Positions 21,192 to 34,518 of a stretch of DNA of 64,000 nucleotides are shown piece by piece. Made by a program: the position numbers and the translations under genes. Source of the DNA: Bryopsis sp. KO-2023 (lineage: Eukaryota; Chlorophyta; Ulvophyceae; Bryopsidales; Bryopsidaceae). The stretch spans positions 3,724,001 to 3,788,000 of the forward strand of contig BSYQ01000007.1 in assembly GCA_030272585.1 (NCBI GenBank), given 5' to 3'. The notes under the pieces were generated by a model, which made no database searches, was not told the origin of the DNA, and saw nothing but the letters and a program-made list of their open reading frames with translations. Positions within the stretch are counted from its first letter, which is position 1. Each line of letters starts with the position of its first letter.

Positions 21192-24100
21192 ATGAAGTTG
21201 GTGAAATGGTGGCTCCAGGGTAAGACTAAGTTCAAGGGCCAAGTGAATGCTTTGGTGAGGAAAAATTTGATGTATCAACGGCGGCGGCCTTGTTCGAATA
21301 TCTGCATCGTATTGCTGCCCATTCTGTTCGTGGGGCTGCTCACCGCCCTCCAAAAGCTGGTCATTGATAAACTCCTGGATTCCAGGGATAACAAGGTAAA
21401 ACTATTATTTCCATTCAGCTGCAGCATCGATTACTCATCTGTAGATTTATTTATACTTCATTTTGGGGAAGCATGTACTGTGAGGGTAGTTTGGTTTTAA
21501 ACCATATCAATAAATTTGCTTTCTTGAATGGTCATTTGATAGTAGTTTTTCAAAATTGTGATGGAATTTAAGTTTTCGAGAGGCTCAGTTTCTACACAGC
21601 AGGTCGTGCAGGTGTTTTCAGCCAACAGGATTTCCAAGCATTTACAATTCCGCTTGTTTGTTCGCCATGGGGAGTAGAAAAACAGAAAGGGGGTGAATGC
21701 ACCCGATTGGAATGGTTTTCTTCCTGCTCACTTCAGTTTGGTGGGTTTTTTTTTTTGCAGTGTGGGTGTCTGTGCCTGCAATGCTGCAACACAGTCATCA
21801 AAAGCTCGTGTCGGAGTGGGACATCAGACGACCCCGTGTTTTGCGTGGATGATGAGGAAGAGTGCAAGAAGTACGACGATACGATATGTGGAATAGAATT
21901 CTCCGACCCGGAGCAGGCGGTGTCATGCAGCGTTCCAAAACCTGCATCCTGGCCGCCGATCATGGATGTAAGCTGAACCGAGTTGAAAAAAAAAAAACAT
22001 GCCGAGGATGTCTTCATCAGAAAAATGCCCCTCGCACCATTTTCTCTTTGACCAACGCCGGTTTTATCCGTGTATCGAATATTTTTCTTTTTTGTTTTCT
22101 GTTTTTTCTTCTGTTTTTTCTGTTTTTTTTTTTTTTTTTGGGGGGGGGGGGAAGGTGGTGGAATAAAGCACAAGGTGACAGTGTATTTTTGTTGTCTTTT
22201 TTTTTCTTTTTTTTTTTTCTTCTTTCTCGTTGAGATTCGGTGAAACCTTTGGCAGGGATTGTGGAGGGGGCTGTCTTTATTTATTTTACTATTTTGTTTT
22301 TTTTTCAAGTTTTTTTCTTTTACTTTTTTTCTTGCCAGATTCCAAAAGAGAGAAATCGAGCTCAGCCGTGGTCTCCTGGCGTTGCCATGCTTTACACGGG
22401 GCCGAGATCTATAACCTCTAAACTGATCGAATTCATGCTACCGTCGGTGGATGAGTCATCTCTACTATCAAACTTCGACAGGGCATTCTACTTCTTCAAC
22501 CAATCAACCGATGTACGCATCTTCTCAGTTTGCATTTTTTTGAAATATTGAACTTTATCTCCATTTTTTCTTGTCTATTGTTTCCGGAACTTTTGCTTTC
22601 CGAAGGAGAGGGGCAGGGCAAGTTGATTTTTCCCTCCAACTGTGAAATTCCTGAGCGGAAAAAAAATAACAATGTATTTTTGAAGCTTGAAAAAAAAGTG
22701 GAGAAGGGGGCAAGCGACGTTTCGACCAACAGATTTTCCATGCTGCCCATCAAAATGCTTGCGGTCAAATTCACATTTTTTTTTTAAATCTTCGCTCCCA
22801 GGGTGTTTTGAGAGGAGAAGGCTACTCTGCTGCTGGGGTTTATTTCGGCTCCTCGTCTGAAACCACGACATCAGGGCTGGTCGAGGTGGCGTTCGTTTCG
22901 GAGAATTTGTCAGCTCTGACTCAGTCCTGTGAGGATTTCCCCCTGGACGCGATCAATCAGGCGGGTGCCCAACTGATCGATTCGGTGGCTTCTCAAGGGA
23001 GGTCCTTGATTGGGGAACGAGACAGCAATGACACCGATTTCGTTCAATGCGTGGATACGCCTTTTCTCGACCTCACGGAGGACGAGATCAACCGCCGACT
23101 TTTCTGCGGATTCGAAGAGGTAGCATGATCGAATGTTTTTTTTTTTCTGCCCCATCGATTGCCACTTTTTTTCATTCTCAGTTCTTTTTTTTTTTGTTAA
23201 TTTCTTTGATGTGTCATTTCGGAAGAGAATAATATATTGTGTGTTTTTTGGTTTTTTTGGTCCTTTGTTACATTTCATTTCAGCAATACTGAAAATCCTC
23301 ACGAGACCCGACTGTCTGACTGACTGTCTGTCTGTCTGACTGACTATCTGTCTGACTGTCTATCTGACTGACTATCTGACTGACTGACTGTCTGTCTGTG
23401 AACCCATTGCTTGACTAAAGAATACAAACACCCAAGGTGCCAGTCAGTGATTGCAATATGCTATGACACATTTTGGTTTTCAAATTTTTGTTTTGATTCC
23501 GGGTATCCAGGCAAGATGCAACGCTCTCGAAGAAGAAGAGCAAGAAAGGGCGACCACCGGCTCCAGAAAAATCTTACAGCTGGGCGATGAAAATGAGGTA
23601 AATGACGATGATGGACCAAGGCAAGACAAGTACAGTCACGCCTGGGATTTCAAAAACAGCAATGAGGATCGCCTGGATGTCGACATTTGGTGAGCTCCAG
23701 GCAAAAAGATATCGATGGGAGTTTTTCACGAACAAACAGCCCTTTTTCCTTTGAGATTGAACAAAAAAAAAAGTTTGAACAAAAAAAGTAACTTTTTTTC
23801 TTTCTTGTCAAGTTGGTAGTGGAACAGTGAAACTGGTAAATACTGAAGTTAGATCATTGGTGGTGGTGTTTTTTTTCCTCAAAAGTCTTTTTTTTTCCCT
23901 CAGAAATATGTTACTTAAAGGTCAACGTTGCGTGCATTTTTTTAGAAAGTGCTTTTTCGATATATAGTTTTTTTCCCCCCGATCACAAGGTATGAAGACA
24001 CCGGCACCGTGGATGGCTCCGATGGTCCCCAGGATCATCAAAGAGTCCAGCTGCCCATGAACTTGGCCACCACTGCCTGGCTGAAATGGGTGGTCGGGGA

Positions 24101-27100
24101 AGACTATTCGGCGCAATTGCTGGCCCTTCAAGACGTCCCCAAAAAAGAAACGAAGCTAACACTGGAGATTTCCTCATTGATCGCTGTAATCCTGTTCACT
24201 TGGGTCATGCAGCTGCTCCTTCCGTCAATGTGCGTGGGTAAATCGAAGGATCTGTGCTTGCTTGGTGTGTTTGGAGCATTTTTGCTTTTCTGTTTGTGTG
24301 AATTTTTATTACAAATTTTGGGGTAGAATGAGGATGTATTTTTGTATGAGAATGTGTGCATGCATCCAGGTTGGTTCAGCTTGTCTATGAAAAGGAGAAC
24401 CGGTTGAGAATTATGATGAAAATGCATGGTTTGGGGGATCTCGCATACTGGCTGGTCAACTACCTGTACTACCTGACGATCTATTCCGTCTACATGATCG
24501 TTTTCCTGATCATCGGCAGCCTTGTGGATCTGGCCATCTTCACTCGAAATGACTACAGTGCGTCCAGAAAAAAACACCCCCTTCTTGATTTTTCCCAAAT
24601 GTGGAAATACCATTCACAATTCATTCTTTTCGATGTATCGATCGCCTCACAGCGGTACCTTTTTCGTGGGATATGAAATTTGAGGTTTGCATGTGTGTGT
24701 GAGTGTTTTTTTTTATTATTATTTTTTTCCCACAGGTGTGATGATTATTTTCTTCTTTCTATTCGGGAACGTCCAGATCGCTTTCGCTTTCGTCCTGAGC
24801 ACTTTTTTCAGGGGCAGCAGGACTTCCACGGTGTTTTCGTTTTTGTGGGTGTTCGGCACGGGATTAGTCGGAAATCTCTTGGTGGCCCTGCTCATCCAAA
24901 GAGATCGATGGTACGTCCATTTGATCGAGTTGATCCCAGCATTCGGAGCTTACAGGTGAGGCCGACCACCTTTTGTTTCATCGAAATAGAAAATGCTACC
25001 CAGGCAGACCTCCTCTCTGCCCCCTTTTCTAAAAAATTTAGATTTCATCTATAAGTTGGGATGTACTGTCCCCATCTGCTTCTTCAAATGCGTTGCATGG
25101 TGTTTTATCCATGGTGGATTCTGAGAGGTACGGTTTTTTCTGTCGTTTTTGATGCAGGGGATTGTTCGAAATGGCCCAGTATGGCTTCAGATCTGCATTT
25201 TCAAACGATGAGGGCTTGAAGTGGTCTTCCTTCAGCGAGAAGAACAACCACATGGGCTACATCATGGCGGTGTTTGTGGTGGAATGGCCTCTTTTCTTCC
25301 TCCTGGCATGGTATCTTGACCAAGTGAGTTGCATTCGACACAACAGCACCTGCCTCAAGTCATTATGACCTCCGGTTTATATCACTTTCTTCTTCGGTTG
25401 TCCGTGGGTTAAGGGGAAAAAAATCGAAAAATACCCTGCTCTATGGTGTTTCAATGCATCAGGTGTGATAAGAAGAACTTTTTATTTGTGCATTACATCC
25501 AATGAGCAAGCAGACTGAACATAGCTCTGTTCAAATTGCAGGTGACGGTGTCTGGGGCTGGCGTAAAGCGAAGCCCACTGTTCTTCTTGGAGGGATTCAA
25601 GAAGAAGGTAAGTCGAAAACCAGCCATCCATTCGTCCTCAACAACAACAATAAACAGATAATCCTAAGCTCTACAGAAGCCCAACAGACCAGGAAAATGC
25701 CCAGAAAAGTGTTCGACTGTGGTTGAATGCTGAGGGTCACTTCAGAGAAAAACTTCTTAATGATGGAGGGTTGTCAATCCACCCGTATTTTTTTTAAGAC
25801 CGTCAGCGTTCTTTCCAGCAAATAATTTGCAGCTAGATGAATAGCCACAGGTCCAAGAATTGCATGAACGTGCGTTTCTCGGTATTTGTTTACTGCAGAA
25901 AAAGGGGGGGCCAGCCCGTGGCCCAGCTGTGTCGGCAGTGGGGGGCTCTGTGCCTGTGGATTTCGAATCGGAGGATGTCAAGCAAGAACGCCAGAGAGTT
26001 CTAGGAATGACCAGCAATGACTTGAAGGAGCATTCGATCGTCGTGAATGGGCTCAGAAAAGTATTTCCCCCTATCGAAGGCAACCCCGAAAAGGTACAGC
26101 CAACCCCCTCTCTTTTCCCACCATGCTTCTGGGGGCTTTTTTCTTTACCTTTTTTTCCTTTCTGAAGTTTGCAATTTTGACCCCCTTTCTTTCTGCAGGT
26201 TGCTGTGCAAGACTTGACGGTGGCTGTGAGGAAGGGCGAGGTTTTCGGCTTGCTTGGACCGAACGGAGCGGGCAAGACCACATCCATCAACATGCTGATC
26301 GGGTTTTTGTCCCCCTCTTCTGGTTATGCCTTCGTGGATGGGTTCGACATCATGTCTGACATGCAGGAAATCTACAGCTTGATGGGCGTCTGCCCTCAAC
26401 ACAACCTGTTGTGGAACACGCTCACTGGTAACCATTCGAATGCTAACCTTCCCAGTCTTGTGTTTTTTCGGCTTCGTTTTCCCATTGTCAAATTGCAGTA
26501 CAGAAAAATCGAGAGCTACCACCCTCCTCTTCTGGATCAAGGAGATCACTGTGTTGATCCCAGAAATTCACCGCCCAGATGCTACCTACAGAAATCGAGT
26601 CTAAGAGGTTGTGCTTGTTGCTTTTAGGCAGAGAGCATCTTTACTTCTATGGTCGACTGAAGGGCTTGAGGGGGGATGAATTGAGTAACGCTGCTGATTC
26701 CGCTTTGAAGTCGGTGCATTTGTTCTACGGAGGCGTGGGGAACAAGAAGACCCAAACGTACAGTGGGGGAATGAAACGTAGGCTGAGCGTGGCCATTTCG
26801 CTTATCGGAAATGCCAAGGTGGTGTACCTGGATGAGCCCAGTACGGTGAGTGCAGAAATCTGATGGGACTGGTGGTTGCCAGGGGCAAGGGGAAATCGTC
26901 GAAACAAACGCTGGGTTTATATCTGTATGTATATATATGAATTAGCTTCACAATCATCTTCGATTCAAGTGCTTGTGTCTTTTCGAAGGGAGGGGGGGTT
27001 GAGAATTTATTTTTTATTTTTCATTTTGGGGTTGAATTTCAAAGGTCAAAGGACTTGAAGCACAAAAATTTGCTGACTGGATTTTGAGGGGGGGGGGTTC

Positions 27101-28308
27101 CCTTTTGAGCCCTTCAAGCATTGAAAAAGGTTTCGTGTTTTTTCAGGGGTTGGACCCAGCTTCGAGACGAAACCTGTGGGATGTGGTCAAAAATGCAAAG
27201 GAAGACAAAGCCATCATTCTAACCACCCATTCCATGAAAGAGGCCGAGGTTTTGTGCGATCGGTTGGGCATTTTCGTTGGTGGGAAAATGGTGGTCATCG
27301 GAAACCCCAAGGAGCTCACGTCAAGATACGGAGGATATTTGGTAAAAAAAAAGCATTTCAATTCCCACGAAAAAAAATAAAAAGGAACCATGAATTAAAA
27401 TCAGAAAAAAAAGGAAAAGAAAATAAGAATTTTAAGTGTACATGTTGAAATTCATTTGACGGAGCTTCTTTTTCTCAAGATTTTGTTTTTTTTGTTCAAG
27501 GAGGAAAAAATAAAATAAGGTATTGAGAAGAAAGTCAACGCGACAAGAATTTGCCAAGGTTTTTTCTTCCTTAAATTTTTGTATTAAAAAAAATGGCAGA
27601 CATGGCACAAATTTGTTGTTGTTGTTTTGCGATTTTGACCTTTTTATTATTGCAGGTCTTTACTTTGACGACGAGGCCGGAGTATGTTGCAGAGGCCTGC
27701 AAGTTGGTAAATCAAACCTTCCCGAAAGCCACCCAAACTTACTCTGTGGGTGGAACGGTGAAATTCGAGCTGCCCTCAGATCACGTCGCTACCAGTAATG
27801 TGTTCGATTTCATGGAAAGTGCAAAGAAGCAAATCAAGGTAAGCAGCAGGACATCAAATAATAATAATTATAATATATTATTGTTATTATTATTATTATT
27901 ATTATATTATGGGGGATATTAAATCGCTCCCCTCAAGCGGTAGAGTCGGCCGGTTTAGTATTTGCTGATGGGGTGCATCGTATACAAACTGGAAAAAACA
28001 ATTTATAAAGGCTTTGTTTTTACCTTGCATGTGTGGTCAGCGGCATCTAATTAAGCGCTGATATGTTCACTTGAATACTTGTATTACCCAAGGAGCAACA
28101 CAGTATCCTGACCCCCCCCCCCCCCCGCAAGCTTGTTTTCCTTTTCCCATTTCTTTTTCTTTATTTTGATTGTTGAATGTTCACATCTAAATTTTGGGGT
28201 GGTATTGGTTTCCAGATCGAGGATTGGGGCGTGGCCAATGTCACCTTGGAGGAAGTGTTCATCAAAATTGCCAAAGAAGCGGGGGCCAAGACGGATGAAT
28301 TAACCTAG
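21192..28308 (+). CDS. Half-size ABCA-type ABC transporter
   Basis: Sixteen exons fit with no phase conflict and give 1,024 aa: 21192-21395, 21761-21967, 22339-22512, 22802-23119, 23511-23689, 23990-24229, 24370-24557, 24736-24955, 25158-25323, 25542-25607, 25899-26093, 26199-26427, 26628-26845, 27147-27341, 27656-27838, 28216-28308. A first membrane helix (~36-53) is followed by a large loop with paired cysteines (~70-360). A block of helices then starts near 420, with the ABCA hallmark LVYEKENRLRIMMKMHGL. One nucleotide-binding domain follows: Walker A GPNGAGKT (~739), Q-loop CPQHN, signature YSGGMKRR (~840), Walker B YLDEP (~862), D-loop GLDP, H-loop TTHS (~893). One membrane domain plus one ABC domain matches the plant/protist half-size ABCA (ATH) type, which would act as a dimer, probably on lipids. 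Walker B and the D-loop fall in separate exons. Confidence 0.93.
23304..23400. repeat. (CTGT/CTGA) tetranucleotide microsatellite in ABC intron 4
   Basis: About 90 bases of CTGT, CTGA and CTAT units lie within intron 4 of the transporter gene. Confidence 0.85.
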
Positions 28309-30323
28309 CTTCCACCAGTGAAAAGTCAAACCACCTGTATTTGCTGGTGCATGTATTCTGTTGCTTTTATTAGTAATATCTGTTGCATAGATTTTATTGT
28401 GCTGTAGATTCATAGCATTGCCGTTGTTTTGTGCTGTTTTTTTTGTTTTTTTTCTTCAAGGAAATGGGGTGGGACAGATTTTCGAAAATTCATAGTGCCC
28501 TGTGAGCATTCTGGTTTGGTGCAATTTTTGGGGGATTTGCCGAAAAAAAAAGGGGTAAATCATTGTGATTTGTAGAAGGCTTGCACATGCAGAAAAGATC
28601 CATACTCTGGGCTTTGCAGTTGGGGGACGTGGGAAAGTGTTGTGGCTGGTAGTTGATGTAAGGAGTGTTCTAATTTATCAGCAGGCTGCTGCTGTTGCTC
28701 GAAACCATAGCAGAAATGTCTTTCAGCTTCTTGCAGCTCCAGGCATGTCAATCCACAATCAGATCCCAAACACAAGATGGCGAGTGTTTTTCATCATCAC
28801 ATCACTTGAATTTGTATGTCTTAAATATTTTTTGGGCATTGTGTTTGGTGCATATAAAAACTTGAATCACGAAAGAGCAGCCAGATTGATCAGCAGTTTC
28901 TGGTAGGAATCGCTGGGGAATATTTTTAACCTTTCACAACTGATCCCCTTTTATTGCTCATTCCGTAAAATTATATATCTATTTATTTTATTATTTATAA
29001 TTTATTTAGTTCTCAGATACTGATATCCACAATCCAAAACCTCATCCCAAGAAAACATTGCAGGTCCACAATGCCTCCTTTTATGTTCGGGGCATATCAT
29101 TATCATGTGGCTGTGGGTGGTCGCTTTTTGTTGTTTTGAAAAAGAAAAAATCACGACTGTTGGGAATGCTTCTCCCGAAAGATCCTTTTCTTCCCTTTTC
29201 TTTTTCATGCTGGCCATCAGGCCTTTCAGTTTTGAGATGGAAAAGAGCCGATTGTAGATTTTTTCACCTTGAGACATTTTCCAAGAAAGAAAAGATGATT
29301 TTTCCCATATCCATTCATCCGGATGAATGGATGTGGGGGATCCCCCATTTCTTGTGTCGCATCGAGTGTGTGAGAATTTTACAGTCTCTCCCCAAAACAA
29401 CTCCACTATTTTCCAAAAAAGTTGGGCATTTGGTGGGAGAATTATGATGAGCTCATCATAGGTGGAGCTGTAAGCACCATTCTGACCACCAAATGATCAT
29501 GAAGAGGTGGCACAGGGAAACCCACCGCCTTCCATCGTTCTTTGAGGTGGTGGCCGGAACTTCCAACTTGGGAGGTCGATCCTGGGGAACACACACACAC
29601 CTTTCACTGTGCTTTGATGATTTGATTTGATTTGATTTGATTTGTGGTGCTGAAGGCATGGAAAGCATTCCTTTTGGTTTCCCTTTCGCTTTTCTTGTTT
29701 TGAGAGGGGTTTACGCCCACTGAATTAATGATCAATTCTTCAGTTTTTTTTTTTGCTCGTGTCTCTTCTTTGTGCCGCTGTCAGGAAACCATTGCTGAAC
29801 AAAAGAAACTTGTTGATAAACTCGATCCTGTCCTCTTTCATGATGAACACCCTGCAACTCCTCTCCCTTGAATCTCTCCCAGTGTTGGCATCACTACCCT
29901 CAAATTCACACTAAATTCCACAGGTTATTTTTCACCCCGGGGTGAAAAATGTCCAAAGGGGCCTTTGTTGGTGCCTCCTCCACAATCAGAGCAGGGAAGA
30001 CATTCTAATCAGCTCACAATCCTCTACTATGTGCTGCACGGAACCCCCCCAGTCTGTATCTTGTTGCAACCACCCTATCCTGAATTCTCTAAACTCTACT
30101 CAGCTCTGAAGGCACCGAACAACAAAACCTGGTGCATATGTTGGGATTTCATATGAAATGCATTAATTAATGCATTCTGTGAATCACAGGCTGTGATCTC
30201 TGGCCATTCACGAATGTCAAATTTGCTTCAAAGCTATGTCCATACAAGGCCTGAGCCCACTGGTTTCAAGTGTGGTTCTTTCCCCACAAAAAAATTCAAA
30301 GTACATTGGTTCATTAATACTTA
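28309..30323. other. Spacer rich in perfect palindromes
   Basis: No coding exon is supported. Four perfect palindromes occur within 870 bases: 29,309-29,332 (24 bp), 29,443-29,460 (18 bp), 29,927-29,950 (24 bp) and 30,157-30,176 (20 bp). A near-palindrome, arms ATCACAG and CTGTGAT around one base, lies at 30,183-30,197. A (TTTGA)n tract is at about 29,617-29,643. Confidence 0.8.
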
Positions 30324-31564
30324 ATGATTCCCAAAATTGCACGAACTCTTCTCAGTGCGGTTACGATTGCTGGGTGCGAGCACGTGAACTTCGACGCAAG
30401 TTTGCTACTTACCAACAATCGAGCGGTTCTTTCGTCCTCGCTTTCTGTTTATTGCCTTCGGTGGTGTGTTCTGTGCTTTCTTGCTTTTCTGGCGGAGTGC
30501 GATATCGTTTTCGCAAACTTGGAGCTGAACGACTGGGATGTGCCACTTCTGTCGATCCGGGATGGGCCCCTGTTCTAAGGGGTGAGTTCAGTTCCGACTA
30601 CTTTCTTTTGCGTCGATTGGTACGTGGACCACGTCTTTAAGGTTCGAAGACAAAGGATCGTCCTACTGGCGGATGGCCTCATAGGATGGAAAATCGTTTG
30701 GTGTGGACGTCCAAATTACTTTAGACGTTACAGCAAAGGTCGCGATCGGACTGCGAAAGACGAGTTCGAAGGATCTTTCTCCTCGTGTTTTGTCTTCTTT
30801 TTTCTTTTCGTTGTGCCGATCCTAATCGTTATCGTTTTCCAATTTTCTGCGATGGTGGTAAATCTTCAGGTACCAGACTTTGGCGATACTTCTGGCGTTG
30901 GTGGCTTTCCTGTTGGGAACTGGAGTCGTTTTCGTCAGTCGATCGGGAGACCTTCCTTTTCGAAGGGCTACCGTCGAGGGTCGTGGAGGTCAGGAGATCG
31001 CTGGTTGGAAGGGGGGCCTATACTATGGCCAATATTACGGTGCCATAGCAGCGTTTTATGCGAAGCCTGTAAGTAACACTTCTTCTTCGCTCAAATCTAA
31101 AATCGACCTGGCTCGATTCCGTCATTGTCCTTAAAGAACCGAAAAAAGTTTTGTTTTTTTTTTCGTGTGGGGGTGTTTGCCGATTTGCACTTTTACAAAC
31201 GAAACCAGTAAATTTCAATGCATGCAATTCGAATCGACACAATATGTTCCGAAAGGCTCACTATTAAGTTTATCCTTGGGAATTTTATAAGTCTCTGACC
31301 TGAGTATATATATGTGTGTTTTTAATTTAGGTATGTAAGAAAAAAGTGAAGAGAGACTGGAATGTGGTTCGAAAAAGCATCCTCTCCATCGTGGCGATCT
31401 TTTTTTTCATCATCTTTGTCGAATTCAAGCACGAAAGAATCGTTAATTTCTGTTCGGTGATGATCCTTTTATTTTGTGTTATAGTGATAGAAATAACACT
31501 AGCCTATCGGAGGTGGTTAGGTTATCCCAACCTGATCAAAGTAACACTCCTTTCCTTGGATTAA
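30324..31564 (+). CDS. Small multi-pass membrane protein, 5' part unresolved
   Basis: Two 3' exons are well supported: 30877-31068 (64 codons, acceptor CCAG, donor GTAAGT) and 31331-31564 (ends TAA), joined in frame. They encode a helix (LAILLALVAFLLGTGVVF), a loop rich in Gly and Tyr, a basic stretch (CKKKVKRDW) and two more helices. Upstream frames at 30,324-30,580 and 30,600-30,870 also contain hydrophobic segments, but I could not choose splice sites, so the start at 30,324 is a guess. I do not recognise the family. The stop lies 40 bases before the left end of transposon element B, so the 3' untranslated region probably continues into it. Confidence 0.5.
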
Positions 31565-31604
31565 AAAAAAAAGAAAATACCAAGGGGGTATTTGGGAGTA
31601 TATA

Positions 31605-31634
31605 CACTATGGGAAGTCGCGTTCTGTGCGGGGT
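31605..31634 (+). repeat. Left terminal inverted repeat of element B
   Basis: It starts CACTATGGGAA and ends CTGTGCGGGGT. It differs from the right terminus at 4 of 30 positions (12, 13, 15 and 18). The 11-base tip also ends element A. Confidence 0.88.
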
Positions 31635-31664
31635 GTTTTTGAAACCCCGTACAGCACTCTGAAA

Positions 31665-32000
31665 CCCGTGCACAAAAACAAAACAACCCCGCACAGCTCT
31701 GTTCCCCGGTTTGGCCGGTTTATGCCCGGGTCCCCATTTTGACCCCGCACAGACCAGAACCCCGCACACAGGACCTGACGTCTTTCCCATTGTGGGACCC
31801 CGCACAGATGAAACATAGCCCCGTACAGTGTGCGGGGTACCCTATCCTCCGTGCGGGGGTGCCGTGCGGGGTGGATATGGAAGACGTCAGGTTCTGTGTG
31901 CGGGGTTCTGGTCTGTGCGGGGTCAAATTGGGACCCCGGACATAAACCGGCCAAACCGGGGAACAGAGCTGTGCGGGGTTTTGTTTTCTCTGTGCACGGG
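31665..32000. repeat. Imperfect 120-bp inverted repeat in the left subterminal region
   Basis: Bases 31,665-31,784 match the reverse complement of 31,881-32,000 at roughly nine of ten positions. As in element A, each arm has a GACGTC core at its inner end and several GTGCGGGG motifs. The two foldbacks differ in sequence except for these motifs, so the architecture is conserved more than the sequence. Confidence 0.8.
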
Positions 32001-32084
32001 TTCCAGTCGTCTGTGCGAATCATGGACCACCCCGCACACGAGGACCAGGCCCCCGCACAACTGTGCGGGGTCGCTGTGCGGGGT

Positions 32085-32318
32085 CAATGTGGGAAGCGTA
32101 TGCGGGCTCCTTGTGTGTGTGCGGGGTGACTGTGCGGGCTCCTTCTGTGTGTGTGCGGGGTATCTGTGCGGGTTCCTTCTTTGTGTGTGCGGGGTGAGTG
32201 TGCGGGCTCCTTCTGTGTGTGTGCGGGGTGACTGTGCTGGCTCCTTCTGTGTGTGTGCGGGGTGATTATTACAGCCCTGTGCGGGCTCCTTCTGTGTGTG
32301 TGCGGGGTGATTGTAGAA
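32085..32318. repeat. Subterminal minisatellite, about 37-bp units
   Basis: About six copies of a unit combining GGCTCCTTCTGTGTG with TGTGCGGGGTGACTGTGC lie just inside the left foldback of element B. Confidence 0.8.
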
Positions 32319-32937
32319 ACACAAATGTGCAGATTTATGGTGACAAATTGGTTACAATAAAACAACAATGACAAAACCCCTTTTGAAATGTACACCCCAT
32401 TTTATCATTGAACACTTGTCCATTCCCACTTATTCCAAAACAGAAATAGAAACAAAAAAAATAGCCCAAAACCTTGAACTCTGATCCTGCCATTCAACCC
32501 TGCGCTTGTATTTCAATAATACAGAGCTCGTTGAACATATTATAAATACCCATCTGACCCACTTCTAACCATTTTTTAATTAACCATCGAATCCCTCACT
32601 GCCTGACAGACAAAACCAGCTGTCCAAGGGTTGGAATAAATCAATTGTTTCAAGAAAAGTAAAAGCCACCTCAACATTTTTTCTCTTCTGCCTATTTCCA
32701 TTACTGCAAAAGAAGGTTTTTCCGTTTTTGTCTGGGAAACATTATCAAAGCAATAACAATATCCACTGCTGACTGAAAACCCATCCCAGAAGGTGAACAA
32801 CATCAGCATGCTTCGAGTCCAGTTCACATTGATGGCTGCAGCAGATCCAGTCACCTGAAAAAAATTCACAAGGATCTGAAGAACAACACCGTACAAAAAT
32901 TCTCAAATGTTTCTGTGGTGTTTTATTTTGTTGTTTT

Positions 32938-34092
32938 TCATTGAACATTTTTTACAACAATGCTTTGGCCATCTTTTGCTCCAAGAATCAGCGCTTGCAT
33001 GTCAGACTGATTTATCAGCATCTGTGAAAGTCTGTTAATGTTTTGTCTTGAAAAAAAAAGCATTACACATCAGCATTCCAAAAACGCACCATGAAAAAAA
33101 TCGTCCAAAATTTTGATAATTGGGGCAGAGTGCTGCAACTATTCTTGGGGCAGAGTGCTGCAGCTATTCTGTGTAGAGAATAATTGCTGCAATTGTTTCA
33201 CTTATTTTTCGAGGGCTTGCGTTTCCTTTGCCAACCCCCCCCCCCACCCAAAAAGAAAATGGAAAAGTTTTAAGTGAATGAACAACAGAATGAAACGTAT
33301 CAACAAGCTCTCTTTAAGAACTACATATGAACTATAGATGAGTTCTTTTTCATTTCCTCCACCTGAAATATGCGGTGGCGACCAGCCCTGTCGGGTTTAA
33401 ATATCTTTTAATATCAACCTCTGCCAACTCTGTGGACCCTGGATTTCCTTGCTTCAATATCGCAACTGCCAAATCGAGAAAAAGAAAAAAAACATTGAGG
33501 AAAAAAAAGAAAAGTCGCACCACAGCCACCAAGCCAATCAGCAACTTTTCCAGAAAAAAACCATTTTTTTGGGGGGGGGGGGATTTGACACATACCGAAT
33601 TTCCCACCTTGAAAATGTCGGATGGTCTCGATTTCCTGAAATGTGATGCAAAACGAAATGTGAAAACGAAATGTGAAAACGAAATGCCAATTCAAAACAG
33701 AGTCTTCATACATTCCGGAGATCATCGAATCATCGGCATCAGTTTCAGCAGGGGGGGGTGGAACCTCCAGGGGTGGACTTCTCTCTCCTCTCTTTGTTTT
33801 TTGGTGTCTGTAATGCAAAAAGTAGAACAGACTGAACCTTCAAGTTCAACTGTTGCAACATAGACACATGGAGGCAAAGCTGACCAGGTCTACTTATATA
33901 TATCTTTTATTTGGAGTGGCTTACAGCCTGTGGAGGTTTGAAGGTGATCAATCTGGGGGAACCAGTTCGACGGCGGTTCGACGGCGGCTCGCACCTGAGG
34001 TTGGATTTGTACTTGGCCAGTCGCACTTGCGTTTCCATTCCGGCCATCTCCGCATCCCTCCTCCTCCTTCCCTGTTTAAACTCCTCCTCCAT
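32938..34092 (-). CDS. Transposon-borne protein of unknown function (element B, leftward gene)
   Basis: Exons: 34092-33995, 33807 to about 33,710 (donor uncertain), 33635-33608, 33465-33363, 33031-32938; roughly 140 aa. The start ATG at 34,090-34,092 gives MEEEFKQGRRRRDAEM, a charged helix. An Arg/Lys/Pro-rich and acidic linker follows, then a C-terminal part (QEIETIRHFQ, VDIKRYLNPTGLVATAYF, NQSDMQALILGAKDGQSIVV) that reads like a folded domain. I do not recognise the family and see no DDE/DDD transposase motif. It is divergent from the gene at 34.5 kb with about 430 bases between them, so the two may share a promoter. It could be a DNA-binding accessory protein or a captured host gene. Confidence 0.6.
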
Positions 34093-34518
34093 CTACTTTA
34101 TCTTTTTCTTCTCCTGTTCAAATGTGCTGCTCGGTGCACCCAACTGCATTCAGCTTCCGATTCCCTTCCGACTGTGACCTCCCCTGGAAGCACCATAAAA
34201 CCACTTGTCACACGAAGTCCACTTTGAATTGTGTACCTTGCAACGGCCATCATAAGAAACCGACGCTGTGAGGTGTCAAGAAGTGATGGGCCCTGTCGTC
34301 GAGTTCTCGTGTTCGGGAGAGAATCTGGTGGCTGGGATCCATACCTGAAACAGTGAAACAATACCTTTCCGCCGACCCCAGCGTGGCGCTCTTCCAGAAG
34401 CCTTCGCTTACCCGATTGTGGCGAACAGAAAAAGTATGAAAACCTTAGTCACGTGTCAAAATGCGCATGTCTGACGACGTCGAATGATGTGACGGCCGGA
34501 TTTGACGTCTGCATGGAG
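34093..34518. promoter_or_regulatory. Putative bidirectional promoter inside element B
   Basis: The region between the two divergent element genes carries two GACGTC cores, at about 34,476 and 34,505, and a tandem GTTCGACGGCG repeat lies near 33,966. A frame on the minus strand is open here and may hold an upstream exon of the leftward gene. Confidence 0.35.
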
